NCBI GenBank assembly: GCA_004322015.1
Contig: SCQT01000032.1
Coordinates: 1 to 44,980, forward strand
Direction of reading: 5' to 3'
From: Chitinophagaceae bacterium
Lineage (GTDB): Bacteria > Bacteroidota > Bacteroidia > Chitinophagales > Chitinophagaceae
DNA length: 44,980 nt
Part shown: piece by piece, positions 24,466 to 33,338 of the stretch
Numbering within the stretch: the stretch's first letter is position 1
Layout: every line of letters starts with the position of its first letter
The notes under the pieces: generated by a model
Databases searched by the model: none
What the model was told of the DNA's origin: nothing
What the model saw: only the letters and a program-made list of their open reading frames with translations
Translations under genes and position numbers: made by a program

Positions 24466-24511
24466 GATGCCTGAAGGCATCGCTCTGAGTAGCTGTGGGC
24501 AACGCCCACGG
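24466..24511. repeat. REP-like double hairpin in the nuoG-nuoH gap
   Basis: Two compact GC-rich hairpins stand in AT-rich DNA. GATGCC-tgaa-GGCATC (24466-24481) is a 6-bp stem with a 4-nt loop. CTGTGGGC-aac-GCCCACGG (24493-24511) is a 6-bp stem with a 3-nt loop, plus an extra G.T and C.G pair. A linker of 11 bases joins them. Paired small palindromes between genes are the form of REP/BIME elements. The function here could be mRNA 3'-end protection or uncoupling of nuoG from nuoH. There is no T-tract for termination. Confidence 0.6.
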
Positions 24512-24546
24512 TTAAAGTTTGTTGAATATTATTTAATATTTATATA

Positions 24547-25503
24547 ATGAATCCGATCTGGGCACATATTCTGACACTTGTACTCGTATTACTGGTTATG
24601 GTGACCATTGCTGCGGGGCTGATCTATGTGGAGAGAAGAATGCTGGCGGTATGGCAGGACAGGCTTGGTCCGAACAGGGTAGGACCTTTCGGACTTTTAC
24701 AGGTCATGGCGGACATGATCAAGATCTTTTTTAAAGAAGACTGGATACCTAAGTTTGCGGATAAACGGGTTTTTGTGTTGGCGCCCATGATCGTGATGAT
24801 AAGTATCCTGATGACATTTGCCGTTATTCCGTTTACTCCGTTAATTTCCGTAGTCAATCTTAATATTGGGTTATTATTCTTTTTGGCCATGTCCTCTTTA
24901 GGTGCCTACAGCATTGTGTTGGCGGGGTGGGCGTCCAATAATAAATACTCCCTTCTGGGAGCTATTCGTGGTTCTGCACAAATGTTATCTTACGAAGTGT
25001 TTATGGGATTATCCCTGATGGGAGTGGTGGTAATGGCCGGCAGCTTCAATTTACATGATATAGTGATGGCGCAGAATAAGGTCTGGTATTTTATTCCCCA
25101 GATCGTTGGATTTGTTGTGTTCTTCATTGCAGGAATTGCTGAAACCCATCGTTTACCATTTGATATACCTGAAGCTGAAAGCGAATTGGTAGCGGGATAT
25201 CACTCGGAATATTCAGGGATGAAGTTCGGGATGTTTTTCGTCGGCGAATATTTGGGTATTACCCTGATATCGGCATTGATCGTAACACTTTATTTCGGTG
25301 GATGGCGGGGACCTCATTTTCTTCCTCCTGTCATTTGGTTCTTGATAAAAATGTTCGTATTTATCCTGATATTTATTTTAATGAGGGCATCATTGCCGAG
25401 GCCCCGGTATGACCAGTTAATGTCTTATGGATGGAAAATCTTGTTGCCGTTGTCTCTTTTGAATTTATTGATAACGGGAGCATGTGTACTATATTTCAAA
25501 TAA
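24547..25503 (+). CDS. nuoH: NADH-quinone oxidoreductase subunit H
   Basis: This 318-residue membrane subunit has about eight helices and forms the quinone tunnel and the first part of the proton path. Diagnostic stretches are [20 protein letters not shown] and [40 protein letters not shown], and [20 protein letters not shown] with its conserved acidic cluster. The C-terminal [20 protein letters not shown] is also typical. It is preceded by 150 bp of repeats and hairpins and followed by a 54-bp repeat-rich gap before nuoI. Confidence 0.97.
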   Translation: MNPIWAHILTLVLVLLVMVTIAAGLIYVERRMLAVWQDRLGPNRVGPFGLLQVMADMIKIFFKEDWIPKFADKRVFVLAPMIVMISILMTFAVIPFTPLISVVNLNIGLLFFLAMSSLGAYSIVLAGWASNNKYSLLGAIRGSAQMLSYEVFMGLSLMGVVVMAGSFNLHDIVMAQNKVWYFIPQIVGFVVFFIAGIAETHRLPFDIPEAESELVAGYHSEYSGMKFGMFFVGEYLGITLISALIVTLYFGGWRGPHFLPPVIWFLIKMFVFILIFILMRASLPRPRYDQLMSYGWKILLPLSLLNLLITGACVLYFK

Positions 25504-25512
25504 AGAATAAAA

Positions 25513-25548
25513 CAGTAAAACAATCAAACAATAAAGCAGTAAAACAAT
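25513..25548 (+). repeat. 24-bp-period repeat in the nuoH-nuoI gap
   Basis: CAGTAAAACAAT occurs at 25513-25524 and again at 25537-25548. Between them lies ACAATCAAACAAT (25520-25532), which also occurs in inverted orientation at 33804-33816, upstream of the leftward EVE gene. The whole gap is A-rich and nearly G-free, like the nuoF leader. Confidence 0.65.
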
Positions 25549-25557
25549 AAAACTAAA

Positions 25558-26073
25558 ATGTTAAGCAATATCAGATCCATGTGGTTGGTGTTCTTGCGGA
25601 TGTTTCACAAAAGAGTGACTGTGCAATATCCGGAGAAGAAGAATTATCTGCCGCCGAGATGGCGTGGCAGAATAGTGTTAACGCGTGATCCTGATCATTC
25701 GGAACGCTGTGTGGCTTGTTATTTATGTGCGGCAGCCTGTCCTGTTGATTGTATTTCCCTGCAAGCCACGGAGGATGAGAAGGGAAGACGATATCCCGAG
25801 TTTTTCAGAATTAACTTTTCAAGATGTATCTTTTGCGGACTGTGTGAAGATGCTTGCCCTACTTATGCCATTCAGTTGGTACCCGATTTTGAGATGGCAG
25901 AATATAACCGCCAGAACCTGGTTTATGAAAAACAGGATCTGCTGATTGACGGGCAGGGTAAATATCATGGATATAATTTTTATAAAGTAGCCGGTGTAGC
26001 CGTGGGTGTTAAAGAAAAAGGCGGCGGAGATAATGAAGACAAACCGGTAGATATCAAAAAATTAATACCCTGA
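25558..26073 (+). CDS. nuoI: NADH-quinone oxidoreductase subunit I (two 4Fe-4S clusters)
   Basis: NuoI carries clusters N6a and N6b, the last steps before N2. Its 171 residues contain two ferredoxin motifs: C51-x2-C54-x2-C57-x3-C61 and C90-x2-C93-x2-C96-x3-C100. [30 protein letters not shown] and the tail [11 protein letters not shown] closely follow E. coli NuoI from memory, including its K-P-I-D-V-K-S-L-L-P end. An extra Cys65 follows the first motif. The stop and the nuoJ start share one base (TGATG). Confidence 0.97.
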   Translation: MLSNIRSMWLVFLRMFHKRVTVQYPEKKNYLPPRWRGRIVLTRDPDHSERCVACYLCAAACPVDCISLQATEDEKGRRYPEFFRINFSRCIFCGLCEDACPTYAIQLVPDFEMAEYNRQNLVYEKQDLLIDGQGKYHGYNFYKVAGVAVGVKEKGGGDNEDKPVDIKKLIP

Positions 26074-26606
26074 TGAACGTTATCTTCTATATTGCATCCA
26101 TCATTGCCATTCTGGCCACCATTATGGTGATCACGGGGAGGAATGCCATACATTCCCTCTTATTCCTGATTGTATCGCTGTTGGCAATAGGAGTGGTATT
26201 CTTCACGCTGGGAGCGCCGTTCATGGCCGCCCTGGAAGTGATCATCTATGCTGGCGCCATTATGGTGTTGTTTGTCTTTGTGATCATGATGCTCAATCTG
26301 GGTAAGGCTTATGAAAAGATGGAAGAATCCTGGTTCAGTTATAAAGCCTGGTTAGGACCTGGCATTCTTTGTATCATTTTATTGGGTGAATTAATTTATG
26401 TGTTTACCGTAACTAAAGGCAGCGGCCGGCAGTTAACTGTAATAAGTCCCCAGGAAGTGGGGATGACGCTGTTTGGCCCCTATATTTTAGGTGTGGAACT
26501 GGCGGCCATGCTATTGATGACAGGCATTATAGGCGCTTATCACATTGGCAGGAGGAAGCAAAAAGAATATCACCGGCTTTTACAAAAAGAGGAGGAACCG
26601 GCATGA
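26073..26606 (+). CDS. nuoJ: NADH-quinone oxidoreductase subunit J
   Basis: A five-helix membrane subunit of 177 residues, equivalent to ND6, that shares the proton channel with NuoK. The recognisable block is ITGRNAIHSLLFLIVSLLAI followed by LGAPFMAALEVIIYAGAIMV, with the acidic residue and pi-bulge region G-A-I-M-V-L-F-V-F-V. The C-terminal helix has GVELAAMLLMTGIIGAYHIG. It overlaps nuoI by one base and nuoK by four, indicating coupled translation. Confidence 0.95.
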   Translation: MNVIFYIASIIAILATIMVITGRNAIHSLLFLIVSLLAIGVVFFTLGAPFMAALEVIIYAGAIMVLFVFVIMMLNLGKAYEKMEESWFSYKAWLGPGILCIILLGELIYVFTVTKGSGRQLTVISPQEVGMTLFGPYILGVELAAMLLMTGIIGAYHIGRRKQKEYHRLLQKEEEPA

Positions 26607-26914
26607 TGACACATATTCCAACGAACGAAGGACTTCTGCTGGCGGCAATTTTATTCCTGCTGGGATTGATTGGAACCATGACGAGAAGGAATATCATTTA
26701 TATCTTAATGTGCTTAGAGATCATGTTGAATGCATGCGGACTCGCGTTTGTAGTGGCAGGAGCTAAATGGATGCAGGCAGACGGACAGGTGATGTTCATC
26801 TTTATATTAGCGATGGCGGCTGCAGAAGTATCAGTGGGATTAGCTTTAATACTCCAAATGCACCATCAGCATAAGACGGTGGACGTAAATGCTTTAAACC
26901 AACTAAAGGATTAG
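26603..26914 (+). CDS. nuoK: NADH-quinone oxidoreductase subunit K
   Basis: A three-helix proton-path subunit of 103 residues, equivalent to ND4L. Glu39 (CLEIMLNACGLAF) and Glu75 (AAAEVSVGLAL) match the two buried glutamates essential for pumping in the family. ADGQVMFIF and the short C-terminal H-H-Q-H tail resemble the E. coli subunit. The start could be the first or second Met of the M-M pair. It overlaps nuoJ by 4 bp and is one base away from nuoL. Confidence 0.95.
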   Translation: MMTHIPTNEGLLLAAILFLLGLIGTMTRRNIIYILMCLEIMLNACGLAFVVAGAKWMQADGQVMFIFILAMAAAEVSVGLALILQMHHQHKTVDVNALNQLKD

Positions 26915-26915
26915 T

Positions 26916-28814
26916 ATGGGTATTTATCATCTTCTTTGGATTATACCGGCGTTACCTTTGCTCGGCTTTTTGATCCTGGCAGTTTTTGGATTAAAGATGC
27001 GGGAGAGAGCTATTGGAATTATAGGGTGCGCTTCTATAGGATTAGCCGCTTTGCTGACCATTATTATCGGGATTAATTTTTTAACTGCCCCTCCGGAAGG
27101 ATATTTTTATCAGCAAACCTTATGGACATGGTTTAGTGTCCATGGATTTTCACCGGCTATTTCGTTTTATTTAGATCCTGTTTCTCTCATTTTTACTTTT
27201 GTAGTCACATTTGTCAGTTTTCTCATTCACTGGTATTCCACGGAATATATGCAGGGAGATGAGGGCTACCCGCGCTTTTTCGCCTATATGAATTTGTTTG
27301 TATTCTCTATGCTGACCCTGGTTTTGGCGAATAACCTTTTACTTTTATACTTAGGATGGGAAGGTGTAGGATTGTGCAGCTTCTTACTTATCGGCTTTTG
27401 GTATAAAGATCAGGAAAATTGCTATGCAGCCAGAAAGGCATTCATTGTAACCCGTTTTGGTGATACCGCCATGATCATCGGGTTATTTTTACTGGTTAAA
27501 GATTTTAACACGCTGAATATTCAGGACATCTTAACCAAAGCGCCTTCTCAATGGCAACCCGGCACTTCAACCGCTTTCTGGGCGGCTATTCTTTTATTGG
27601 GAGGAGCTTTAGGAAAATCAGCACAGTTACCTTTGCAAACCTGGCTTCCTGATGCCATGGCAGGTCCAACACCTGTCAGCGCTTTAATACATGCCGCTAC
27701 GATGGTTACAGCCGGTGTTTATTTGATTGCAAGGATGCATGTATTGTATGAATTGGCACCCGTAGTACAATTGATTGTAGCCATTATCGGGGCGGCGACT
27801 TTATTAATAGCCGGTTTTAGTGCATTGGCCCAGCGGGATATAAAAAGGGTACTGGCATATTCCACTATAAGCCAGATAGGGTATATGTTCCTGGCATTGG
27901 GCGTAGGAGCATGGTCGGCTGCTGTTTTCCATTTTATGATCCATGCCTTCTTTAAAGGGCTGCTTTTTCTTGCGGCGGGCGCCGTTATTTTAGCCATGGA
28001 CGAAGAACATGATATGTTTAAAATGGGTGGCTTAAGAAAAAAGATGCCGGTTGTTTTTTGGACTTTTCTTTTCGGTTCCGGTGCATTGGCGGCTATTCCC
28101 TTAATAACGGCGGGATTTTACAGTAAAGATCAAATCTTATTTTTTGCGATGGCATCTGCCAAAGGTAGTTACTGGCTATGGCTTTGCGGATTTATAGGAG
28201 CTTTCCTGACCGCTGTTTATACTTTTAGAATGGTCTTTGTTACATTCTTTGGCGAGCAGAAGAAAGAAATACACCGCATGCCTAAAAACAGTATCAAGAT
28301 TCCTTTGATTGTCTTAGGTATCTTATCGCTTATTGCCGGATTTATTGAGATACCCAAAGCCTGGGGGAATTTTGAACCTTTTTCCAATCTTGTTAATAAA
28401 GTCATGCCTCAGGTGCAATTAGCCGCCGGAATGGAAAATAAGGAGGTGCTGCTGGAAGTGGTCACAGGTATTATTGCATTACTGGGAGTTTATTTAGCCT
28501 GGCAATTCTGTCTTAAATCTCCGAAAGTGTTATATAGGTTTAAAACTACAGGATTAGGTAAAGGAATTGATACATTCTTTTTCAAAGGATTTATGTTTGA
28601 CCGGCTTTATGATATTATATTGGTGAAACCGGTAGTATGGCTTTCTAAAATTGACAAGCATGATTTTGTGGACAGGATATATGAAGCTATTGGCAACCTG
28701 GGATTATTATTGAATAAAATATTCAGTCGCACTCAAAACGGATATCTGCGCTGGTACGTCTGTGGGATTGTATTGGGGATGGCAGTAGCTTTAACTATTA
28801 TTTTATTTGTATGA
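26916..28814 (+). CDS. nuoL: NADH-quinone oxidoreductase subunit L (antiporter-like)
   Basis: The distal proton-pumping subunit, 632 residues with about 16 helices. Its key sites are visible: the channel glutamate in YLGWEGVGLCSFLLIGFWY, the lysine in GALGKSAQLPLQTWLPDAM followed by AGPTPVSALIHAATMVTAG, and the ALAQRDIKRVLAYSTISQIG helix. The C-terminal part contains the long lateral helix region (after LITAGFYSKDQIL). It overlaps nuoM by 4 bp. Confidence 0.97.
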   Translation: MGIYHLLWIIPALPLLGFLILAVFGLKMRERAIGIIGCASIGLAALLTIIIGINFLTAPPEGYFYQQTLWTWFSVHGFSPAISFYLDPVSLIFTFVVTFVSFLIHWYSTEYMQGDEGYPRFFAYMNLFVFSMLTLVLANNLLLLYLGWEGVGLCSFLLIGFWYKDQENCYAARKAFIVTRFGDTAMIIGLFLLVKDFNTLNIQDILTKAPSQWQPGTSTAFWAAILLLGGALGKSAQLPLQTWLPDAMAGPTPVSALIHAATMVTAGVYLIARMHVLYELAPVVQLIVAIIGAATLLIAGFSALAQRDIKRVLAYSTISQIGYMFLALGVGAWSAAVFHFMIHAFFKGLLFLAAGAVILAMDEEHDMFKMGGLRKKMPVVFWTFLFGSGALAAIPLITAGFYSKDQILFFAMASAKGSYWLWLCGFIGAFLTAVYTFRMVFVTFFGEQKKEIHRMPKNSIKIPLIVLGILSLIAGFIEIPKAWGNFEPFSNLVNKVMPQVQLAAGMENKEVLLEVVTGIIALLGVYLAWQFCLKSPKVLYRFKTTGLGKGIDTFFFKGFMFDRLYDIILVKPVVWLSKIDKHDFVDRIYEAIGNLGLLLNKIFSRTQNGYLRWYVCGIVLGMAVALTIILFV

Positions 28815-30319
28815 TATTACTCGATCTCATATTAATTCTGTTGTTTGGCGGATTTGTTTCCTGGTTGATCAGTAAATGGAACCAATTAGCAGGAAGGATT
28901 ATTGCGTTAATCACGGTAATCATTGATCTTATCATCACAATGATTATTTGGATCAGTCATGCTCCCACCGTCAGTTTGCTGAATAAGGGGCCTTGGATAT
29001 CAGACTTCAATCACCGCTGGATACCACAGTTAGGCGTCAGCTTCCATTTGGCTTTAGACGGCTTGAGCCTGGTGATGACTGCACTCACCCTCTTCGTGGG
29101 TGCACTGAGCATTGTCGCTTCCTGGAAGGAAGTCCGGGAAAAAAGCGGATTCTTTCATTTTAATACTTTGTGGTTGTTGGCCGGTATTGTGGGAGTTTTT
29201 CTTTCTATGGATTTATTCCTGTTTTATCTCTTTTGGGAACTGATGTTGGTTCCGATGTTTTTCATCCTTTCAATTTGGGGTTATGAAAATAGAAAATATG
29301 CCAGCATTAAGTTCTTTTTATTTACACAGATCAGCGGGTTACTTATGTTATTGGCGATTCTGGGTCTGTATTTCATTCACGGAAATGCCACCGGCACATA
29401 CACTTTTGACTATTTCGCTTTATTAGGAACCTCTTCCTGGGGCCCTTTGGGATTCTGGCTGATGTGTGGATTCTTAATTGCTTTTTTAGTGAAACTTCCT
29501 GCTGTCCCGTTCCACAGTTGGTTACCGGATGCCTATGTGCAATCACCCACTGCCGGCAGTGTCATTCTGGCGGGATTAATGACTAAGACAGCCGCTTACG
29601 GATTATTGAGATTTGTATTGCCGTTATTTCCACGCAGTGCGCATGCTATTGCACCTCTAATGCTATTATTAGGTGTTATAGGTATTTTATATGGCGCTAA
29701 AATGGCGTATGCACAAACAGATCTGAAAAGATTAGTGGCATTTTCAAGCTTAAGCCACATGGGATTTATATTGGTCGGTGTCTTTTCATTTACCGCATTG
29801 GCATACCAGGGAACATTAATGGAAATGGTTACGCATGGTATTAGCATCAGCGCATTGTTCATTATTGCAGGGGCCATTCATGAAAGAACGAAAGACCGTG
29901 AGATGGGCATGATGGGAAATTTCTGGGAGCAAATGCCGAGGATGGGTGGTATTACGCTCATTTTCGTTTTGGCTTCCTTAGGGTTGCCGGGACTGGGAAA
30001 TTTCATCGCGGAATTTTTAGTGTTAGGCGGAGCCTTCCAGGCACATGCTTTATGGGGTGTGCTCGCCGCTATCGGATTGGTAGGGTCTATGATTTATTCA
30101 TTGGTTATTCTCCAAAGGATCTTTCAAGGGGAAAGCAGAAAAGAATGGAAGCTGGCAGATTTTTCCATCAGGGAATTAATCGTGATGGCATGTTTTATTA
30201 TTGTTATTTTCTGGCTTGGGTTTTTCCCTCAAACTATATTGCATACCACACAACCTGTCTTTGATCATATAGAACAACAAGTAGATATCCATGCTATTCA
30301 ACAAGGAGGTGCATCATGA
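28811..30319 (+). CDS. nuoM: NADH-quinone oxidoreductase subunit M (antiporter-like)
   Basis: A proton-pumping membrane subunit of 502 residues with about 14 helices, equivalent to ND4. Key sites are the glutamate in FYLFWELMLVPMFFI, the lysine in FLVKLPAVPFHSWLPDAYVQ before SPTAGSVILAGLMTKTAAYG, and AQTDLKRLVAFSSLSHMGFI. ASLGLPGLGNFIAEFLVL is also conserved. It overlaps nuoL and nuoN by 4 bp each. Confidence 0.97.
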   Translation: MILLDLILILLFGGFVSWLISKWNQLAGRIIALITVIIDLIITMIIWISHAPTVSLLNKGPWISDFNHRWIPQLGVSFHLALDGLSLVMTALTLFVGALSIVASWKEVREKSGFFHFNTLWLLAGIVGVFLSMDLFLFYLFWELMLVPMFFILSIWGYENRKYASIKFFLFTQISGLLMLLAILGLYFIHGNATGTYTFDYFALLGTSSWGPLGFWLMCGFLIAFLVKLPAVPFHSWLPDAYVQSPTAGSVILAGLMTKTAAYGLLRFVLPLFPRSAHAIAPLMLLLGVIGILYGAKMAYAQTDLKRLVAFSSLSHMGFILVGVFSFTALAYQGTLMEMVTHGISISALFIIAGAIHERTKDREMGMMGNFWEQMPRMGGITLIFVLASLGLPGLGNFIAEFLVLGGAFQAHALWGVLAAIGLVGSMIYSLVILQRIFQGESRKEWKLADFSIRELIVMACFIIVIFWLGFFPQTILHTTQPVFDHIEQQVDIHAIQQGGAS

Positions 30320-31749
30320 TTAACGGTGCAGACATACATTTGCTTTTACCGGAAATTATTCTGGGGCTGGCTGCCATTGTGGTGATGCTTTCCATTGCAG
30401 TGAAAAGATGTCATCTTTTTGCGCATATTTTCAGCCTCGCAGCCTTTGCCCTTGCTTTTATCTCGTTGTTTTTGATCCATGTGAACGGGACACAGGTGAC
30501 AGACTTATTTATTACAGATGGCTACAGCCGGTTCTTTACCGGACTTATTATTGCCGCTGCATTTTTTATAGCAGCGATCTCTTATCCTTATTTTAAGACC
30601 AGGGATATTCATAAAGAGGAATATTATATTTTATTGATACTGGCTACCTTAGGCGCTGTTTCCATGGTTATCAGCAATCACTTTATCTCTTTCTTCCTCT
30701 CTCTGGAGGTCATGAGTGTGTCTATGTATTCGCTCATTGCTTATTTGAAAAATGATAGCATAGGCATTGAGGCAGGTATTAAATATTTAGTGATGGCAGC
30801 CGTATCGGCATCCATTTTGTTGTTCGGATTCGCGCTGATCTATGCACAGACCGGACAAATGGAATTAAGCAAACTGCAGGGTACGATTTCGGCGGCTGTT
30901 GCCAAAGATATTTTATTTATTGCAGGTATGGCTTTAGTGATCGCCGGCATTGGGTTCAAAATGGCATTAGTCCCTTTTCATCTCTGGACGCCTGATATTT
31001 ACGGGGGTGCACCTGCCCCTGTTTCCGCTTTCGTGGCTACAGTGTCCAAAGGTGCGGCGTTTGCTTTTCTGCTGAGATTCTTCCACGATTTGAATGGAAG
31101 CGTGCATAACAGTGTGTGGATTGCTTTTGCAGTCATTGCCATTGCCTCTATGTTGATTGGAAATCTGCTGGCTTTGCGGCAGCAGAATATTAAACGGATA
31201 TTGGCTTATTCATCCATAGGACATTTGGGATATTTGATGGTGGCGCTTTTAGCAGCCAGTGTGGTAGGCATAAAAGCAGCAGTTTTTTATCTGGTTACTT
31301 ATTTCATCAGCATGCTGAGCGCTTTCGGTATTGTCAGCTATCTTTCCGGAAAAGACAATGAGCTGTATGATCTGGATGATTACAAGGGGCTATTCTGGCA
31401 AAGGCCATGGCTGGCGGCTTTGTTCACTATGGTTTTATTATCGCTGGCAGGCATTCCGCTGACTGCTGGGTTTATGGGTAAATTTTATCTGTTGCTATCC
31501 GGCATTGGTTCTTCACTTTGGATATTAACGATAGTATTAGTTGTTTCAAGCTTTGTCGGATTATATTATTATTTGCGGGTTGCATTAATGATGTTCACGC
31601 ATAGTGAATTACCCAGGCAGAAATTTAAAGGTGGATCCTTTGTTCCGGCAAGCATCTTGTTAGCCCTCATGTTTATCTTTCTTTTATGGATAGGTATTTT
31701 CCCGGGAACATTGTTGGATATCATTCAGCATTTGATTCCCGCTATCTAA
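30316..31749 (+). CDS. nuoN: NADH-quinone oxidoreductase subunit N (antiporter-like)
   Basis: The third antiporter-like subunit (477 residues, about 14 helices, equivalent to ND2) ends the operon. Evidence: SLEVMSVSMYSLIAY with the channel glutamate, GFKMALVPFHLWTPDIYGGA with the lysine, PAPVSAFVATVSKGAAFA, RQQNIKRILAYSSIGHLGYL and LAGIPLTAGFMGKFYLL. It overlaps nuoM by 4 bp. A hairpin downstream may end the transcript. Confidence 0.97.
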   Translation: MINGADIHLLLPEIILGLAAIVVMLSIAVKRCHLFAHIFSLAAFALAFISLFLIHVNGTQVTDLFITDGYSRFFTGLIIAAAFFIAAISYPYFKTRDIHKEEYYILLILATLGAVSMVISNHFISFFLSLEVMSVSMYSLIAYLKNDSIGIEAGIKYLVMAAVSASILLFGFALIYAQTGQMELSKLQGTISAAVAKDILFIAGMALVIAGIGFKMALVPFHLWTPDIYGGAPAPVSAFVATVSKGAAFAFLLRFFHDLNGSVHNSVWIAFAVIAIASMLIGNLLALRQQNIKRILAYSSIGHLGYLMVALLAASVVGIKAAVFYLVTYFISMLSAFGIVSYLSGKDNELYDLDDYKGLFWQRPWLAALFTMVLLSLAGIPLTAGFMGKFYLLLSGIGSSLWILTIVLVVSSFVGLYYYLRVALMMFTHSELPRQKFKGGSFVPASILLALMFIFLLWIGIFPGTLLDIIQHLIPAI

Positions 31750-31762
31750 ATCACAATTTGTA

Positions 31763-31794
31763 TTTTATTAAAGACCCTTGCCGGTCAAATAAAA
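31763..31794 (+). terminator. possible terminator after nuoN
   Basis: GACC (31773-31776) pairs with GGTC (31783-31786), and outside an internal loop TTTTATT (31763-31769) pairs with AATAAAA (31788-31794). It lies just after nuoN. It lacks a 3' T-run on the plus strand, so termination strength is doubtful. Confidence 0.35.
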
Positions 31795-31818
31795 GATGCA
31801 AAATTAACCGCCAATAGG

Positions 31819-31826
31819 TAACTTTG
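31819..31826 (+). promoter_or_regulatory. Bacteroidota -7 promoter element for the saccharopine-dehydrogenase-like gene
   Basis: TAACTTTG matches TAnnTTTG, 32 nt before the ATG at 31859. It suggests transcription separate from the nuo operon. No convincing -33 box is seen. Confidence 0.45.
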
Positions 31827-31858
31827 GGGATAATGATCATTCGTTTTATTTTTAAAAG

Positions 31859-33184
31859 ATGAAAAAAATTATTCTTTTCGGGGCAGGAAAATCGGCTACT
31901 TACCTGATTGATTATCTGAAAGAACAGGCGGAAATTTATAACTTTGAAGTGGCTGTCATTGATACGGATTACCGGGCCGCTCTTTTTAAAGTGGGAAATT
32001 CTTCTCATGTGAAGGCGGATACCTTTGATATTCACGACGCTGCTTCACGTGAAAAATGGATACAGGGAGCCGACCTCGTCATTTCATTGTTACCGCCTGC
32101 ATTACACATTTTAGTAGCTAAAGATTGTATCCGCTTTAATAATCATCTTTTGTATGCATCCTATATTTCTCCTGAAATGAAGGCGCTTGAAGAGGATATC
32201 CGGAAAGCCGGTGTGCTTTTTATGGGAGAAATGGGACTGGATCCGGGTATTGATCACATGTCTGCCATGAAAATGCTGGATGGTATTCGCCATAATGATG
32301 GAAAAATAGTATCATTTAAGGGTTATTGTGGCGCCCTGATGGCTCCCGGAAGTGATGATAACCCCTGGAAATATAAAATATCCTGGAATCCGATGAATGT
32401 AGTGCTGGCGGGAAAAGATGGTGCATCTTACAGGGAAGGCGGAAAAGATATAGAAGTCCCTTATGAAAAATTATATGACCACGATGCCACAATTGATTTC
32501 CCTGAAATAGGTAAAATGGCTTTTTATCCTAACAGGGATTCTTTACATTATACTTCGTTATATAAATTAGACGGGGTTCCGTCCATCCTGCGGGCTACGT
32601 TGCGCCATCCTGAATATTGTGAAGGCTGGCAGGCTGTTATAGCTCTCGGGCTAACAGATAACGAAAAAGTGATCAATACAGATCATTTGACTTATAAGGA
32701 TTGGACTATGCAAAAAGTGCCTCATGGCCAGCACCATACCGTGGAAGAAAAAGTGGCCGCTTATTTGAAAACAGAAAAAAACTCCAGGACCATAAAACAA
32801 CTAAAGTACCTGGGATTATTTAATGATGAAGTCATTCATTTGGGTGGAAAAACCAATGCACAGATCATGCTGTATGTGCTGACTGAAAAAATTTCCATGA
32901 AACCTTATGATAAGGATATGGTGCTGATGCAGCATGACGTTATTTATGAACTTCAAAGCAAAACAAAAAAACGCACCGGGTATTTGATCGTCATGGGTGA
33001 AGATATGCTTCATACGGCTATTGCCAAAACGGTAGGTTTGCCGTTAGGGATATTAGCCAAACTGATACTTACCAAAAAGGTAAATTTAACCGGTTTACAT
33101 ATCCCTGTCATGACCGAAGTGTATATACCTGTGTTAAAGGAATTAGAAGAATATGGCATTCGGTTTAAAGAAGCGGAGAGTTGA
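31859..33184 (+). CDS. saccharopine dehydrogenase family protein
   Basis: The 441-residue protein starts with a Rossmann fold, KKIILFGAGKSATYLIDYL, and its second strand ends in VIDTD. ADLVISLLPPALHILVAKDC and GVLFMGEMGLDPGIDHMSAM follow, with SFKGYCGALMAPGSDDNPWK in the substrate domain; these are typical of saccharopine dehydrogenases (Lys9/AASS type). The family links lysine, 2-oxoglutarate and alpha-aminoadipate semialdehyde. Whether this one makes or degrades lysine, or acts on a related substrate such as a polyamine, cannot be told. It stands alone after nuoN, with its own promoter-like element. Confidence 0.88.
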   Translation: MKKIILFGAGKSATYLIDYLKEQAEIYNFEVAVIDTDYRAALFKVGNSSHVKADTFDIHDAASREKWIQGADLVISLLPPALHILVAKDCIRFNNHLLYASYISPEMKALEEDIRKAGVLFMGEMGLDPGIDHMSAMKMLDGIRHNDGKIVSFKGYCGALMAPGSDDNPWKYKISWNPMNVVLAGKDGASYREGGKDIEVPYEKLYDHDATIDFPEIGKMAFYPNRDSLHYTSLYKLDGVPSILRATLRHPEYCEGWQAVIALGLTDNEKVINTDHLTYKDWTMQKVPHGQHHTVEEKVAAYLKTEKNSRTIKQLKYLGLFNDEVIHLGGKTNAQIMLYVLTEKISMKPYDKDMVLMQHDVIYELQSKTKKRTGYLIVMGEDMLHTAIAKTVGLPLGILAKLILTKKVNLTGLHIPVMTEVYIPVLKELEEYGIRFKEAES

Positions 33185-33332
33185 GCGCTTTGTCCTTTCT
33201 CAATATATTCGTTAACTTCTTCGGACCTTTGGCAGCCATGGCCTCAATGGATGTAAATTGCATGCCTGCCCATTCCTCCGGGATCCTTTTCTCAATCACA
33301 TAAACAGGGATATCCAGATGTGAAAGGGCCGT
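33165..33332 (-). pseudogene. possible C-terminal remnant of an unidentified gene
   Basis: On the minus strand the frame between stops reads like real protein for 55 residues (ALSHLDIPVYVIEKRIPEEW, then AGMQFTSIEAMAAKGPKKL and TNIL..). Codon choice resembles the neighbouring genes. It lacks a suitable start, overlaps the end of the dehydrogenase gene on the other strand, and begins just after the EVE gene's stop. I do not recognise the family. It may be the tail of a deleted gene or a chance open frame. Confidence 0.33.
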
Positions 33333-33338
33333 TTAAAA

